Assembly (NCBI RefSeq): GCF_018860745.1
Contig: NZ_JAHKPY010000003.1
Span: 1 to 64,000 of the forward strand
Source of the DNA: Zobellia uliginosa
GTDB taxonomy: Bacteria; Bacteroidota; Bacteroidia; Flavobacteriales; Flavobacteriaceae
Length of the DNA: 64,000 bases
Direction of reading: 5' to 3'
A model generated the notes under the pieces. That model was not told where the DNA came from. It did no database searches and saw only the letters and a list, made by a program, of their open reading frames with translations. Each line of letters opens with the position of its first letter. The first letter of the stretch is position 1. The position numbers were made by a program, and so were the translations under genes. This document shows, piece by piece, positions 1 to 9,019 of this stretch.

Positions 1-72
1 TAAAGGAAACGCTGTTTTTTTTATTCTTCTTAAACTGTCCCATTATTTTTATGTCATTATAATATTCAAAAT

Positions 73-183
73 TTAGGTGGCCATGGCGGCGGGGCCCACC
101 CCTTTCCATTCCGAACAGGGAAGTTAAGCCCGCTAGCGCCGATGGTACTGCCAACAGGTGGGAGAGTAGGAAGCCGCCTTGCT
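73..183 (+). rRNA. rrf: 5S ribosomal RNA
   Basis: The sequence has the bacterial 5S core: the CCGAACAGGGAAGTTAAG block (loop B/C region) and the GATGGTACTGC block near the 3' part. Helix I forms between AGGTGGC at 75-81 and GCCGCCT at 173-179 (seven pairs, one G-U). The length of about 110 nt is normal. Bases 1-72 are AT-rich and are probably the 23S-5S spacer, so the 16S and 23S genes should lie just left of the window. A strong terminator follows directly. The ends are accurate to a few bases. Confidence 0.95.
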
Positions 184-186
184 TCG

Positions 187-225
187 AGGTCCCGATCAGT
201 TCAACTGGTCGGGACCTTTTTTTTT
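187..225 (+). terminator. rRNA operon terminator
   Basis: A 14-bp stem (187-200 with 204-217, one G-U pair) with a 3-base loop is followed by nine T residues (217-225). It is a textbook Rho-independent terminator immediately after the 5S gene and closes the rRNA operon. Confidence 0.93.
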
Positions 226-412
226 GGACTATAACGAAATGAGGATGACGAAGTCCACTGAAAATAACTTTCTTTTTTATTACCGCTCATTTAATTAATC
301 CAACTTGACAAAAACTCGCTTAACGTATTAATTAGGTAGAGTTTTATATGAAATTGAGCAATATGTTATAGTAGTTGAACCAATTGATGTATTTAGATGC
401 TGGGCTATTTTA

Positions 413-420
413 TATATTTG
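413..420 (+). promoter_or_regulatory. -7 element upstream of the DUF1080 gene
   Basis: TATATTTG matches the Bacteroidota -7 consensus TAnnTTTG exactly. No TTG lies at the usual 17-23 bp upstream. If it is used, transcription starts near 427, which excludes the upstream ATG at 375 and supports a start at 438. The rest of 226-412 holds nothing else I recognise. Confidence 0.4.
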
Positions 421-437
421 GATTCATACTATACCAA

Positions 438-2324
438 ATGAAAATAAAATTTACCATTCTACTTTTGGGTGTTCTAGCATTTTCTTGTACCGAGAGGAAA
501 AAACAAAAGGAAGTTGTCAGTAAAGACGCTCAGATTCATTCACTACCATTTCAAAAAATTGATTTAACTAGCTTAAGTGATTTCAAAGAGTCCACTGAAA
601 ATTGGCAAATAGTTGGTGGTGTTACGGTTGACCGTTCCAAAGAAAAAATATTGAACGTAATTGATGGAAATGGAGTTTTGGCCAATATTCCGGATGAAAA
701 TGCTAAAAAAAATTTAGTGACCGCTTTTGATCATGGTGATATAGAGCTGGAAGTGGATGTAATGATGCCAACAGGTTCTAATTCTGGATTGTATTTTCAG
801 AATAGATATGAAATTCAGCTTTTTGATAGTTGGAAGGTTAATGAGCCAACTAGTGGCGACATGGGCGGCATATATCAAAGATGGGATAAATCTAAAGAGG
901 CTGGTCAGGAAGGTTACGAGGGACATGCACCTAAAATAAACGCAGCAAAAGCCCCGGGTTTATGGCAGCATTTAAAAATTATTTTTCATGCTCCTAGATT
1001 TGACGATGCTGGTGAAAAAATTAAAAATGCTGAATTTGAAGAGGTATGGCTAAACGGTATTCTTATCCATGAAGATGTTGAACTCAAGGGTGCAACACGA
1101 GGGGGAATTTTGGCAAAAGAGGTGAGTATGGCTCCATTAATGATACAAGGGGATCATGGGCCGGTAGCATTTAAGAACTTAAAGTACAAGTTGTACTCGC
1201 ATGATAGGTTGTCTTTTGGTGATATGAAAATGAAAGAATTTAAGTATCAAGATAAGACGATACCTAATGTAGATACTCTAGTTCCAATACGTGAAGTATC
1301 TACAGATACGTTGTCTGCATCTATGGCGATTGGGGATAAAGTGACCCGTATATTAGATTATCAGGGGCAATTAGTGGTGCCTACTTCTGGTGAATATATT
1401 TTTGATTTTAGATTAAATCAAGCCGGTGGACTGCTTATCATAAATAATGATACGGTTGTCAATAGAGATGGCAACTATATAATTGACTCAGCTGGGATAG
1501 CAAAGATTGCGTTAGTCAAGGGAAAAGTTCCATTCCGGTTAATATACAACAAACACAATCCCTGGGTAATTGGTTTTAGTTTGTATGGAGAAGGCCCTGG
1601 AATACAGAATTCAGCATTGCACGCACCCAGTTCCTTAGCAGGAAATAAGGCAGGTGTTAGCCGAAAGATAATGGTTGAGCCAGCTGATAAGGCGGTTACT
1701 CAACGAAGTTTTCTTATGCATAAAGGATTGAAGCGTACGCATTGTATTTCTGTGGGTACTCCGGAACAAATAAATTATGCTTATGACCTAAACACCGGAA
1801 GTTTGCTGCAGGCTTGGAGTGGAGAGTTTTTAGATGCTACTCAAATGTGGCATGCTAGAGGAATAAGACAATTAGGGGATCCCGTCGGTTTTGCAATTTC
1901 CTTTCACGGTACTCCTGAATTTTCTTCTTTAGCTTCTGAGGAATCTGAGTGGCCAAGTACCGTTACGGAGGAAGGATTACAGTTTTCTGATGGTTATGAA
2001 CTGGGGAAAGATGGAATACCTTTATTTATTAGAAATCTAGGCTCTAAAATAGTTAAGGATAAGATTGAGCCTTCCTCAAATGAGCGTAAGTTGGTCAGAA
2101 ATATATCTCTTATTGGCGATGGTATTATTTGGCATAAGGTAGCTTCTGGTGAAACCATAGAAAAACTTCCGGATGGTTCATATATAGTTAACGATGAAAG
2201 TTATTTTGTGGATTTTTCAGATGATAGTTTGGCTCCAGTAATTCGTAAATCGAATGGACAGGACGAGTTATTAGTGAAAATTCCAACAGGGGAGCAAAAG
2301 GTTGAATATAGTATCATTTGGTAA
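438..2324 (+). CDS. DUF1080 (3-keto-glycoside hydrolase-type) lipoprotein
   Basis: The predicted 628-residue protein starts MKIKFTILLLGVLAFSC, a lipoprotein signal with the acylated Cys at residue 17. The ATG at 375 would add 21 residues ahead of this signal and is rejected. Residues about 30-260 resemble the DUF1080/3-keto-disaccharide hydrolase beta-sandwich (motif SGLYFQNRYEIQLFDSW, then GIYQRW and LWQHLKIIF). A PA14-like jelly-roll segment (about 290-395) and a C-terminal domain of unknown fold follow. DUF1080 proteins cleave or bind 3-keto glycosides produced by oxidoreductases. The gene is followed after 10 bases by the copper-domain propeller gene, so they are probably co-transcribed. 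The family call is from motif memory; the substrate is unknown. Confidence 0.8.
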   Translation: MKIKFTILLLGVLAFSCTERKKQKEVVSKDAQIHSLPFQKIDLTSLSDFKESTENWQIVGGVTVDRSKEKILNVIDGNGVLANIPDENAKKNLVTAFDHGDIELEVDVMMPTGSNSGLYFQNRYEIQLFDSWKVNEPTSGDMGGIYQRWDKSKEAGQEGYEGHAPKINAAKAPGLWQHLKIIFHAPRFDDAGEKIKNAEFEEVWLNGILIHEDVELKGATRGGILAKEVSMAPLMIQGDHGPVAFKNLKYKLYSHDRLSFGDMKMKEFKYQDKTIPNVDTLVPIREVSTDTLSASMAIGDKVTRILDYQGQLVVPTSGEYIFDFRLNQAGGLLIINNDTVVNRDGNYIIDSAGIAKIALVKGKVPFRLIYNKHNPWVIGFSLYGEGPGIQNSALHAPSSLAGNKAGVSRKIMVEPADKAVTQRSFLMHKGLKRTHCISVGTPEQINYAYDLNTGSLLQAWSGEFLDATQMWHARGIRQLGDPVGFAISFHGTPEFSSLASEESEWPSTVTEEGLQFSDGYELGKDGIPLFIRNLGSKIVKDKIEPSSNERKLVRNISLIGDGIIWHKVASGETIEKLPDGSYIVNDESYFVDFSDDSLAPVIRKSNGQDELLVKIPTGEQKVEYSIIW

Positions 2325-2334
2325 AAAGAAAAGC

Positions 2335-4284
2335 ATGTCCACTTTATATAAAACAGTATTATTTTTAGTTCTATTTAGTAGTTATCAATTTGGTGCCGCA
2401 CAATCTATAATAGCCAAAAAGGAGGCTCAATTTTATGATATTATAGATGTACCTATTCCAAAAGATGTTGTTCTAGAGGTTGGCGGCTTGGCGCTTACCG
2501 ATGATGATAAACTGGGGGTTTCTACAAGAAGAGGAGAAGTTTGGGTAATTGATAAGCCCTATGGTAAGTCTCCAAATTATACCAAATTTGCTAGTGGTAT
2601 GCATGAGGCACTCGGCCTTAATTACAAGGACAATAGTTTTTATCTCGCCCAAAGGGGAGAATTAACACGGCTTACTGATAGGGACAATGACGGTGAAGCA
2701 GATGTGTATAAAACCATTTATTCTTGGCCATTATCCGGTAATTATCATGACTACTCCTATGGTCCAAAATTTTTGGAAAATGGTGATATGTTAGTAACGT
2801 TAAACCTTTCATGGATAGGTCATGGGGCTAGTTTGGTAAAATGGAGAGGTTGGATGTTGCAGATTACGCCAGAAGGAAAAATGACTCCCATAGCAACAGG
2901 ATTACGTTCACCTTCCGGATTTGTACTTAATGCTGCAGGAGATATTTTTTATTCTGAAAATCAAGGGGATTGGGTGGGTTCTGGTCGTATAACACATTTG
3001 GAAAAAGGAGATTTTGCAGGTAACCCTGAAGGTTTGGTTTGGAGCGGTGACCCTAAATCGCCTTTAAAATTAAAAAAAGAGGATATTGAGGAGCAGTCCG
3101 GTCTCAGTTTGTACGAGTACTCTAAAAAGGTACCTGAACTCAAAGCACCGGCAATATGGTTACCACATACAATTCTGGGAATCTCCACATCAGATATGAT
3201 TTATGATACTACTAAAGGCCAATTCGGACCTTTGGAAGGGCAAATGTTTGTTGGCGACCAAGGCCATAGTAAGATTATGCGTGTATATATGGAAAAGGTA
3301 AATGGTGTTTATCAAGGTGCTGTTTTTCCCTTTGTAGAAGGTTTTTCATCAGGAATACTTAGAATGTTGTGGGGTAGCGATAATAGTATGTTTGTAGGAA
3401 TGACAAGTAGGGGTTGGTCATCCACAGGTAAAAAAATGTTCGGGTTACAGCGGTTGAAATGGAACGGAAAAGTTCCTTTTGAAGTTAAAACTATGAAGGC
3501 CGAAGATGATGGGTTTCTGTTAGAATTTACAAAGCCTATAAATAAAAGTTTAGGAGCGGATGCATCTAGTTATGATATTACAACCTTCAATTATTTGTAT
3601 CATAATACGTATGGAAGTCCAATTGTTGATCAACAAAAAGCCATAGTTACAAAGGCAGATATTTCTGAAGATGGTCTTTCTGTAAGATTGACGGTCAACG
3701 GAATGCGTTTAGGCTTTATACATCAATTGAAAATACCCGATTTAAAGGCTAAAAGTGGGGAAAAGCTTTTACACGATATTGGGTATTATACGTTGAACGA
3801 AGTTCCAGGAGGTACTTTAAAATCTACTCCTATTGAAAATACGTCGGGGAAAGACGGATTGGTTCAGCCTAAAAGAGTTAATGAAATGCCATTAACTTGG
3901 GTAAGCGGTCCGGATGAAAAAATAGTAATTAGTACTAAGCCAGGTCTAAAATATGATGTTACTGAGTTAAAGCTGAAAAGGAAATCCAAAGTAGCGATTA
4001 CCTTTAGCAATAATGATGATATGCTTCATAATCTGGTGATTACCGAAAGAGGAGAAGAATCTGTTAACAAAGTTGGGGATTTGGCATTGCTTTTAGGTTT
4101 GGATGGTGCGGATTTAAATTATGTTCCGGATACGGATTTGGTTCTTGCTCACACCGGAATTGTTCAACCGGAAACAGATGAAACCATTTATTTTGATACA
4201 CCTAAATTTGCTGGTGAATACTGGATTGTTTGTACCTTCCCAGGACATTCGGCTTCTATGAGAATTAAACTTATAGTAGAATAA
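2335..4284 (+). CDS. Beta-propeller protein with C-terminal type-1 copper (auracyanin-like) domain
   Basis: This 649-residue protein has a Sec signal (cleavage after about residue 22, FGAAQ). The ATG at 2335 is chosen over 2302 because only it gives a clean signal. Residues about 30-390 look like a DUF7133/sorbosone-dehydrogenase-type propeller (PSGFVLNAAGDIFYSENQGDW, then DMIYDTT and VGDQGHSKIMRVY). The last about 110 residues form a cupredoxin with all four type-1 copper ligands visible: H565 (MLHN), C633, H638 and M642 (CTFPGHSASM). The protein is predicted periplasmic and able to pass electrons. Together with the cytochrome c propeller at 4997-7228 it suggests a periplasmic sugar-oxidation chain. 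The substrate and the actual dehydrogenase activity are inferred. Confidence 0.82.
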   Translation: MSTLYKTVLFLVLFSSYQFGAAQSIIAKKEAQFYDIIDVPIPKDVVLEVGGLALTDDDKLGVSTRRGEVWVIDKPYGKSPNYTKFASGMHEALGLNYKDNSFYLAQRGELTRLTDRDNDGEADVYKTIYSWPLSGNYHDYSYGPKFLENGDMLVTLNLSWIGHGASLVKWRGWMLQITPEGKMTPIATGLRSPSGFVLNAAGDIFYSENQGDWVGSGRITHLEKGDFAGNPEGLVWSGDPKSPLKLKKEDIEEQSGLSLYEYSKKVPELKAPAIWLPHTILGISTSDMIYDTTKGQFGPLEGQMFVGDQGHSKIMRVYMEKVNGVYQGAVFPFVEGFSSGILRMLWGSDNSMFVGMTSRGWSSTGKKMFGLQRLKWNGKVPFEVKTMKAEDDGFLLEFTKPINKSLGADASSYDITTFNYLYHNTYGSPIVDQQKAIVTKADISEDGLSVRLTVNGMRLGFIHQLKIPDLKAKSGEKLLHDIGYYTLNEVPGGTLKSTPIENTSGKDGLVQPKRVNEMPLTWVSGPDEKIVISTKPGLKYDVTELKLKRKSKVAITFSNNDDMLHNLVITERGEESVNKVGDLALLLGLDGADLNYVPDTDLVLAHTGIVQPETDETIYFDTPKFAGEYWIVCTFPGHSASMRIKLIVE

Positions 4285-4329
4285 TTTAGTTCTGAATGTG
4301 CTAGTAGTTTTGCTTGCATAAACGAAAGT

Positions 4330-4950
4330 TTGATTTTTACTAAAGAAGAAAAATTTAATAGCGTCTCACATGGGCTTGGGGCGCTATTGGCTTTTGGAGG
4401 TATGATACTTCTTTTAATGAAAAATGGAAGCAAATCACCTTACGCCACATTTTCTATTTTATTGTATTCGGTAACCCTAATTTCTATGTTAGGTGTATCA
4501 GCAATATATCACCTTACCACAAATCCTTTGTTGAAAAATAAATTAAGAGTTACCGATCATATCAATATTTATTTTTTAATAGCGGGTACATATACGCCAA
4601 TAGCTCTTATCACTTTAATTGAAGGAAATGGATGGCTAATTTTCTATACTATTTGGGGAATTGCGGTGATGGGTATGTTGTTTAAACTATTTTATACCGG
4701 TAAATATGAGTTTTTGTCCTTGGTACTTTATGCTGCAATGGGGTGGTTAATAGTGTTAGACTTTACTAGCCTTCTGAAAAGTGTTTCTGAGCAAGGTATT
4801 TGGCTTTTATTTCTTGGGGGCATTTTCTATACGGTCGGTATTTTTTTTTATGCTTGGGAGCGCATTCCTTTTAATCATTTTATATGGCATGTTTTTGTAC
4901 TTGGTGGTGCTACTAGTCACTGGTTTCTTATGTATTTGTACATAGTTTAA
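4330..4950 (+). CDS. Hemolysin III / PAQR-family membrane protein
   Basis: The 206-residue protein has seven hydrophobic segments and the conserved PAQR features: EEKFNSVSHGLGA at the N-terminus, YHL after TM2, DHINIYFLIAGTYTP in TM3 and HFIWHVFVLGGATSHW in the last helix, whose His residues are the likely metal ligands. The only usable start before the conserved EEKFN block is TTG at 4330; no in-frame ATG or GTG lies between the upstream stop at 4282 and this codon. The length matches the family (about 200-220 residues). Its biochemical role in bacteria is not settled. It sits 45 bases after the copper-propeller gene and may be co-transcribed, although nothing links it to sugar oxidation. 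Confidence 0.88.
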   Translation: MIFTKEEKFNSVSHGLGALLAFGGMILLLMKNGSKSPYATFSILLYSVTLISMLGVSAIYHLTTNPLLKNKLRVTDHINIYFLIAGTYTPIALITLIEGNGWLIFYTIWGIAVMGMLFKLFYTGKYEFLSLVLYAAMGWLIVLDFTSLLKSVSEQGIWLLFLGGIFYTVGIFFYAWERIPFNHFIWHVFVLGGATSHWFLMYLYIV

Positions 4951-4996
4951 TGTATCTTTAAATGATATAATTATTTGCATAAAGTTTTCTTATAGA

Positions 4997-7228
4997 ATGA
5001 AGTATTTGAAATTCCCTATTCTTTTTAGTACCCTTCTTATTTTATTGTCCAATTGTAATACTTCGTATGAAGAACCTCGCATTTCTTTGGAAGGCTATGA
5101 GGTTGAAAGTGGGTTTGAATTAGCTGTTATAGCATCAGAACCGCATTTAAAAGCTCCTGTTGCTATAGATTTTGATGATCAAGGTAGAATTTGGGTAGCT
5201 CAAATGCCTGGTTATATGAATGATATGCAGGGTAGCGATGAGACTAAACCTAATGGGAGTATTGATATATTGGAAGATTTGGACAAGGATGGTGTTGTAG
5301 ACCATGTCAAGACATTTTTAGACAGTCTAGTTATGCCAAGAGCCTTGGCGCATGTTTACGGTGGACTTTTGTATTCAGAGCCACCATTCCTTTATTTTAC
5401 TGAAATTAAAGATGATAAACCTGTTAATAGGGTTGTCGTAGATTCTATTTATGCCGTAGAAGGCAATCCAGAGCATCAGCCTAATGGTTTGATGATGAAT
5501 ACTGATAACTGGATATATAACGCAAAGTCCAATTTTCGCTATCGTCGGGTTAATGGCGTTTGGAAAAAAGAGGCAACTACTTTTAGAGGACAATGGGGAA
5601 TAAGTCATGATAATTTCGGAAGACTTTATTTTAATGATAATTCAAGACAGTTGTTAGGAGATCATGTTCTGCCAAATGTATTGGTAAGAAATAAGTACTT
5701 TACGCCGCAACAGGGGGTAAACAGGATGTTAACAACCGATCAGCGGGTTTATCCTGTGCATGCTACAACTGTAAATAGGGGCTATGCAAAGGGGGTTTTG
5801 AACCAAGATAGTATTTTGGTCAAGGCTACGGCCGCTTGTGCTCCATTGGTGTATAGAGGAGGGGCTTTTCCACAAAAGTATGATGAGAATGTATTTGTAT
5901 GTATACCTGAAGGAAACCTTATAAAAAGAAACCTGCTCACGTTTACAGGAGACTCTACCATTGCAAAACAAGCTTATGAAGGTAAAGAGTTTTTAACCTC
6001 TACGGATGAAGGTTTTAGGCCTGTAAATTTGAATAATGGTCCTGATGGTAGTATGTATATTACCGATATGCACCGAGGTATGATCGGTCATCACGCGTAT
6101 TTGAGTCCATATTTGAAGAAGAAAGTAGAAGTGAACAAATTGGATACACTTGTAAACTTTGGGCGCATATTACAAGTAAGAAACGTGAATCAAGGTCATG
6201 AGCCGGTTCGTGACTTTAAAAAGTTAGGTTCTACGCAACTTGTTGCATTGTTAAAAGATAAGAATGGATGGGTTCGTGATCGTGCGCAACAATCGCTGGT
6301 ATATCAACAACAAAAAGAATCCGTAGATGAATTAAAAAATCTAGTTGGTGATGCTCAAAATCCTTTAGCTCAATTACATGCACTATACGCGTTAGAAGGT
6401 TTAGGGGCTTTGTCGTATGATTTTCTTAGCGAGGTAGCCAGAGGTGGCACAGCCAACTTAACAGCGCATGCTCTTATACTTATAGAGCCATTTTTCAATA
6501 AGGCGGATATAGATAAAAGTGAAGCTTTGGTTACTGAGCTTTTAGCAAAGAATGATGTAACTGTAGACCTATACTTAAGTAGTGTTATAGGTAGTTTAGT
6601 TTCTTTGGACAAGGAACGGTTTATGCCTGTAATGGTGGAATTAAGTTCAAAATATGCTGAAAAACCAATTTTTGCGGAAGCTTTGGCTAGTGGAGTTCAA
6701 GGAGATGAAGGTGCGGTATCGGACGCTTTAAAGTCTAAAAACGAAAGACTCTCAAAAGCACTGGTGTTAAGCGAGGAAAAGAGAAAGGAAGACAAAGTCA
6801 ATCCTATATTTGCGAGGAAGTCGTTAATAGAAGATACGAGAACTAGTGGTGCAAAAATGTTTTATGAGATTTGTGCATCATGTCATGGAGTTAACGGCCA
6901 AGGTATAGAAGGGCTGGCACCACCTCTAATGGGGTCGGAACATGTAGCGGATACAGAAAGATTAGGTCTGATTATTCTACATGGTCTTGAAGGACCTATT
7001 ACGGTTAAAGGTGAACGTTACGATTTGAATCTGGCCATGCCTGGTCTAATACGCAATGAAGATATTTCAAACAAAGATATAGCTGATATTATCTCATATG
7101 TGACGAATGCATTTTCAGATGAGCCCAAACGATTGTCTATTGATAAGATTGAGGAGTTACGTAACACCAAGCCTGAAAGTGGAGCGGAATATACGGAACA
7201 AGAATTGCTGGACTTCTCTAAGAAATAG
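4997..7228 (+). CDS. Propeller / HEAT / cytochrome c lipoprotein (PVC-type dehydrogenase family)
   Basis: This 743-residue protein begins with a lipoprotein signal (LLILLSNC, Cys 20). Residues about 35-400 are a propeller of the DUF7133 membrane-bound dehydrogenase type (GFELAVIASEP, PVAIDFDDQGRIWVAQMPGY, NGPDGSMYITDMHRGMI). About 410-600 is helical and HEAT-like (DKNGWVRDRAQQSLV). The C-terminus is a class I cytochrome c: the haem motif CASCH is at residues 626-630 and a probable axial Met at 681 (LAMPGL). Such proteins are periplasmic or outer-membrane and are assumed to oxidise sugars or alcohols. The context next to a type-1 copper propeller supports a redox chain. It is convergent with the DUF6503 gene, whose stop lies 8 bases away. 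Confidence 0.85.
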   Translation: MKYLKFPILFSTLLILLSNCNTSYEEPRISLEGYEVESGFELAVIASEPHLKAPVAIDFDDQGRIWVAQMPGYMNDMQGSDETKPNGSIDILEDLDKDGVVDHVKTFLDSLVMPRALAHVYGGLLYSEPPFLYFTEIKDDKPVNRVVVDSIYAVEGNPEHQPNGLMMNTDNWIYNAKSNFRYRRVNGVWKKEATTFRGQWGISHDNFGRLYFNDNSRQLLGDHVLPNVLVRNKYFTPQQGVNRMLTTDQRVYPVHATTVNRGYAKGVLNQDSILVKATAACAPLVYRGGAFPQKYDENVFVCIPEGNLIKRNLLTFTGDSTIAKQAYEGKEFLTSTDEGFRPVNLNNGPDGSMYITDMHRGMIGHHAYLSPYLKKKVEVNKLDTLVNFGRILQVRNVNQGHEPVRDFKKLGSTQLVALLKDKNGWVRDRAQQSLVYQQQKESVDELKNLVGDAQNPLAQLHALYALEGLGALSYDFLSEVARGGTANLTAHALILIEPFFNKADIDKSEALVTELLAKNDVTVDLYLSSVIGSLVSLDKERFMPVMVELSSKYAEKPIFAEALASGVQGDEGAVSDALKSKNERLSKALVLSEEKRKEDKVNPIFARKSLIEDTRTSGAKMFYEICASCHGVNGQGIEGLAPPLMGSEHVADTERLGLIILHGLEGPITVKGERYDLNLAMPGLIRNEDISNKDIADIISYVTNAFSDEPKRLSIDKIEELRNTKPESGAEYTEQELLDFSKK

Positions 7229-7236
7229 GTTTTGTA

Positions 7237-8052
7237 TTAGTTTATTTCTTCGGTTTTGGCGTCTTCTCGTATTTCAAAAACAGTTGTATCCGCAATGGTA
7301 TCTAGAAATTGAAAATCACTAACCAATCTAATATGGTTGGTGCTTTCTCCCATTTCGTTATTTTTCCATTCAAAATTTTCTAGTTTCGTAGGCATCATGA
7401 TACCTTGAACCTCCTTGTAGTTAGAGTACACTTTGGCTGAATTTATTCCAGCATTATTCTTATCGAAAAATGAAACGGAATACGTAAGAATTTCTAATCT
7501 AGAAGTTTCCGGGTCTATATACAGGTAATAGATATCTTCTGGTGTAAGGCCTATTTCCGAGCCAAAGGTGATTTTTAGTGTTTCGTATGATTTTCCATTA
7601 ACTAGAGAATTACCTTCATCGGTGGCGATTACTCCTGGGTCTTTTAGCAAAAAGGGAATCCCGATGAAATAAAAGTCAAGATTGTAGTAAAATGAAGCTG
7701 ATTTACCTGGAATTTTGGAGGCATCTGGAAATGCCCAAGCTGTTTTTCCGTCAAAACCGACTTCAAAATCCTTTGATTTTAAGTAGGCTCTGCGGTCCTT
7801 TATATTCGTTAGTTGCTTTACTTCTCTACCTTTTTCATTAATAGTATAGCTCAAGGCGGTATAAGAATTCCATACATCTATACCGCCATGTGCGGCAATG
7901 CATCGATCAAGTAAACTTATGGTTTCGGTAGTATCTGTATTTGAAACAAGGGTACTGTCAGTTGTTGTTTTGGAGGAGTCCTTCTTTTCTTCCTTGCAGG
8001 CAATAGAAAAAAAGAAGGATAAGACCAATATAAAGAGATGTTTTGCTTTCAA
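7237..8052 (-). CDS. DUF6503-type lipoprotein
   Basis: The 271-residue protein has a lipoprotein signal (FFFSIAC, Cys 19) and a Ser/Thr-rich linker. It then has a LolA/outer-membrane-lipoprotein-sorting-like beta fold (LDRCIAAHGGIDVWNSY, then DGKTAWAFPD and PTKLENFEW). These features fit the flavobacterial DUF6503 family, whose function is unknown. It is the last gene of a probable lacI-thuA-DUF6503 unit, with 37 bases to the preceding gene. I see no catalytic motif. Confidence 0.72.
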   Translation of the reverse strand: MKAKHLFILVLSFFFSIACKEEKKDSSKTTTDSTLVSNTDTTETISLLDRCIAAHGGIDVWNSYTALSYTINEKGREVKQLTNIKDRRAYLKSKDFEVGFDGKTAWAFPDASKIPGKSASFYYNLDFYFIGIPFLLKDPGVIATDEGNSLVNGKSYETLKITFGSEIGLTPEDIYYLYIDPETSRLEILTYSVSFFDKNNAGINSAKVYSNYKEVQGIMMPTKLENFEWKNNEMGESTNHIRLVSDFQFLDTIADTTVFEIREDAKTEEIN

Positions 8053-8089
8053 AATTCTATTATTTTAGGCAAAATTACTCCAATGGAAT

Positions 8090-9004
8090 CTATTTTCCTA
8101 TTGGAGAGTCGTCACATTCAAGGTCGCCCACAACATATTGTAGGCCATCCAAGAAGAACTGGAGGAGCTCAGGGTGATCTAAGCTTTGTGCATTGTGAGA
8201 AGGTGAGCTGTAAAAAACGCGACCTTTACCATGTCTCTTGATCCAAGAAACATAGTTAACTTTTTCATCTACTTCCTTTTTCATACCTTCTAACTTATCT
8301 ATTTCAATATAAAGTAAGGGTCTAAAATTATAATCAAAATAGGCATTGTTGAAAAAATAAGGCTCATCTACATGTGTAAGTCCATTCCCCTTAAAAGCTT
8401 GGACTAAAGGGTGTTTAGGGTCTACTTCCATAACATGCATTTCTTGTTGCTTAGGGTGGTAGTCAAAGCTTCCTCCCGTCATTTTACTAAACTCTTTAGA
8501 GTTGTTTTGAACCGTAATAGCTCCGTGCAGTATCATTAACCCGCCTCCGCTAGCCACGTAATTCAATAAATTGGTTTCATATTGTTTGGAAAGAGCAGCT
8601 ATCTTATTATCGGAAAGGTTGGAATTCATTTGTAATAAGTCCCAAAATAAATCACGCTTTGGTCCTGATGGGTTGCAATTGTTGAAGACTACGGCATTGT
8701 ACTTTTTCAGGCTGTTTTTTTCAAAACTATCAATATCATATGCTATGTGTATTTCAAACGCGCCTGTTTTTTTTCCTAAAATTTTCAGCATTTCGGCGTT
8801 ATGCGGTATGGTCCAATGATCAAATCCCGTAGCCTTCGAAAAAACTAATATTTTCTTTTTGGATACATTTTTTACGGTAGTCTCAGAAGGCGCCAATTGT
8901 TCAATTTTGGCAAGCCATTCATCTGTAATTTTAAGCTCTTCAATATGCTGAGAAAAAATGAGACCGGAAACAAATAGAAATAGGGCAGTAATATTTTTCT
9001 TCAT
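8090..9004 (-). CDS. ThuA-like domain protein
   Basis: The 304-residue protein has a short Sec signal ending near residue 18 (LIFSQ). The rest is a ThuA-like class I glutamine-amidotransferase fold: KKILVFSKATGFDHWTIP, AVVFNNCNPSG, then GGGLMILHGA, the GGSFDYHP segment and KGRVFYSSPSHNAQ near the end. ThuA-like proteins are common in sugar-oxidation clusters with Gfo/Idh and DUF1080 proteins; their chemistry is poorly known. It lies 15 bases downstream of the LacI gene on the same strand, so it probably shares its promoter. Confidence 0.85.
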   Translation of the reverse strand: MKKNITALFLFVSGLIFSQHIEELKITDEWLAKIEQLAPSETTVKNVSKKKILVFSKATGFDHWTIPHNAEMLKILGKKTGAFEIHIAYDIDSFEKNSLKKYNAVVFNNCNPSGPKRDLFWDLLQMNSNLSDNKIAALSKQYETNLLNYVASGGGLMILHGAITVQNNSKEFSKMTGGSFDYHPKQQEMHVMEVDPKHPLVQAFKGNGLTHVDEPYFFNNAYFDYNFRPLLYIEIDKLEGMKKEVDEKVNYVSWIKRHGKGRVFYSSPSHNAQSLDHPELLQFFLDGLQYVVGDLECDDSPIGK

Positions 9005-9019
9005 AGGTAACGATTGTGT

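Noticed and set aside
375-437. Upstream ATG giving a 21-residue longer DUF1080 protein
   Set aside because: It precedes the -7 element at 413-420 and would bury the lipoprotein signal; the start at 438 gives a standard lipoprotein.
7215-7255. Possible bidirectional terminator between convergent genes (AAGAAATA / TATTTCTT)
   Set aside because: The stem is AT-only with a 14-base loop and no convincing T-run; too weak to list.
7107-7322. Plus-strand ORF across the junction of two convergent genes
   Set aside because: It overlaps the 3' ends of the cytochrome c gene and the DUF6503 gene in another frame and has no known motif.
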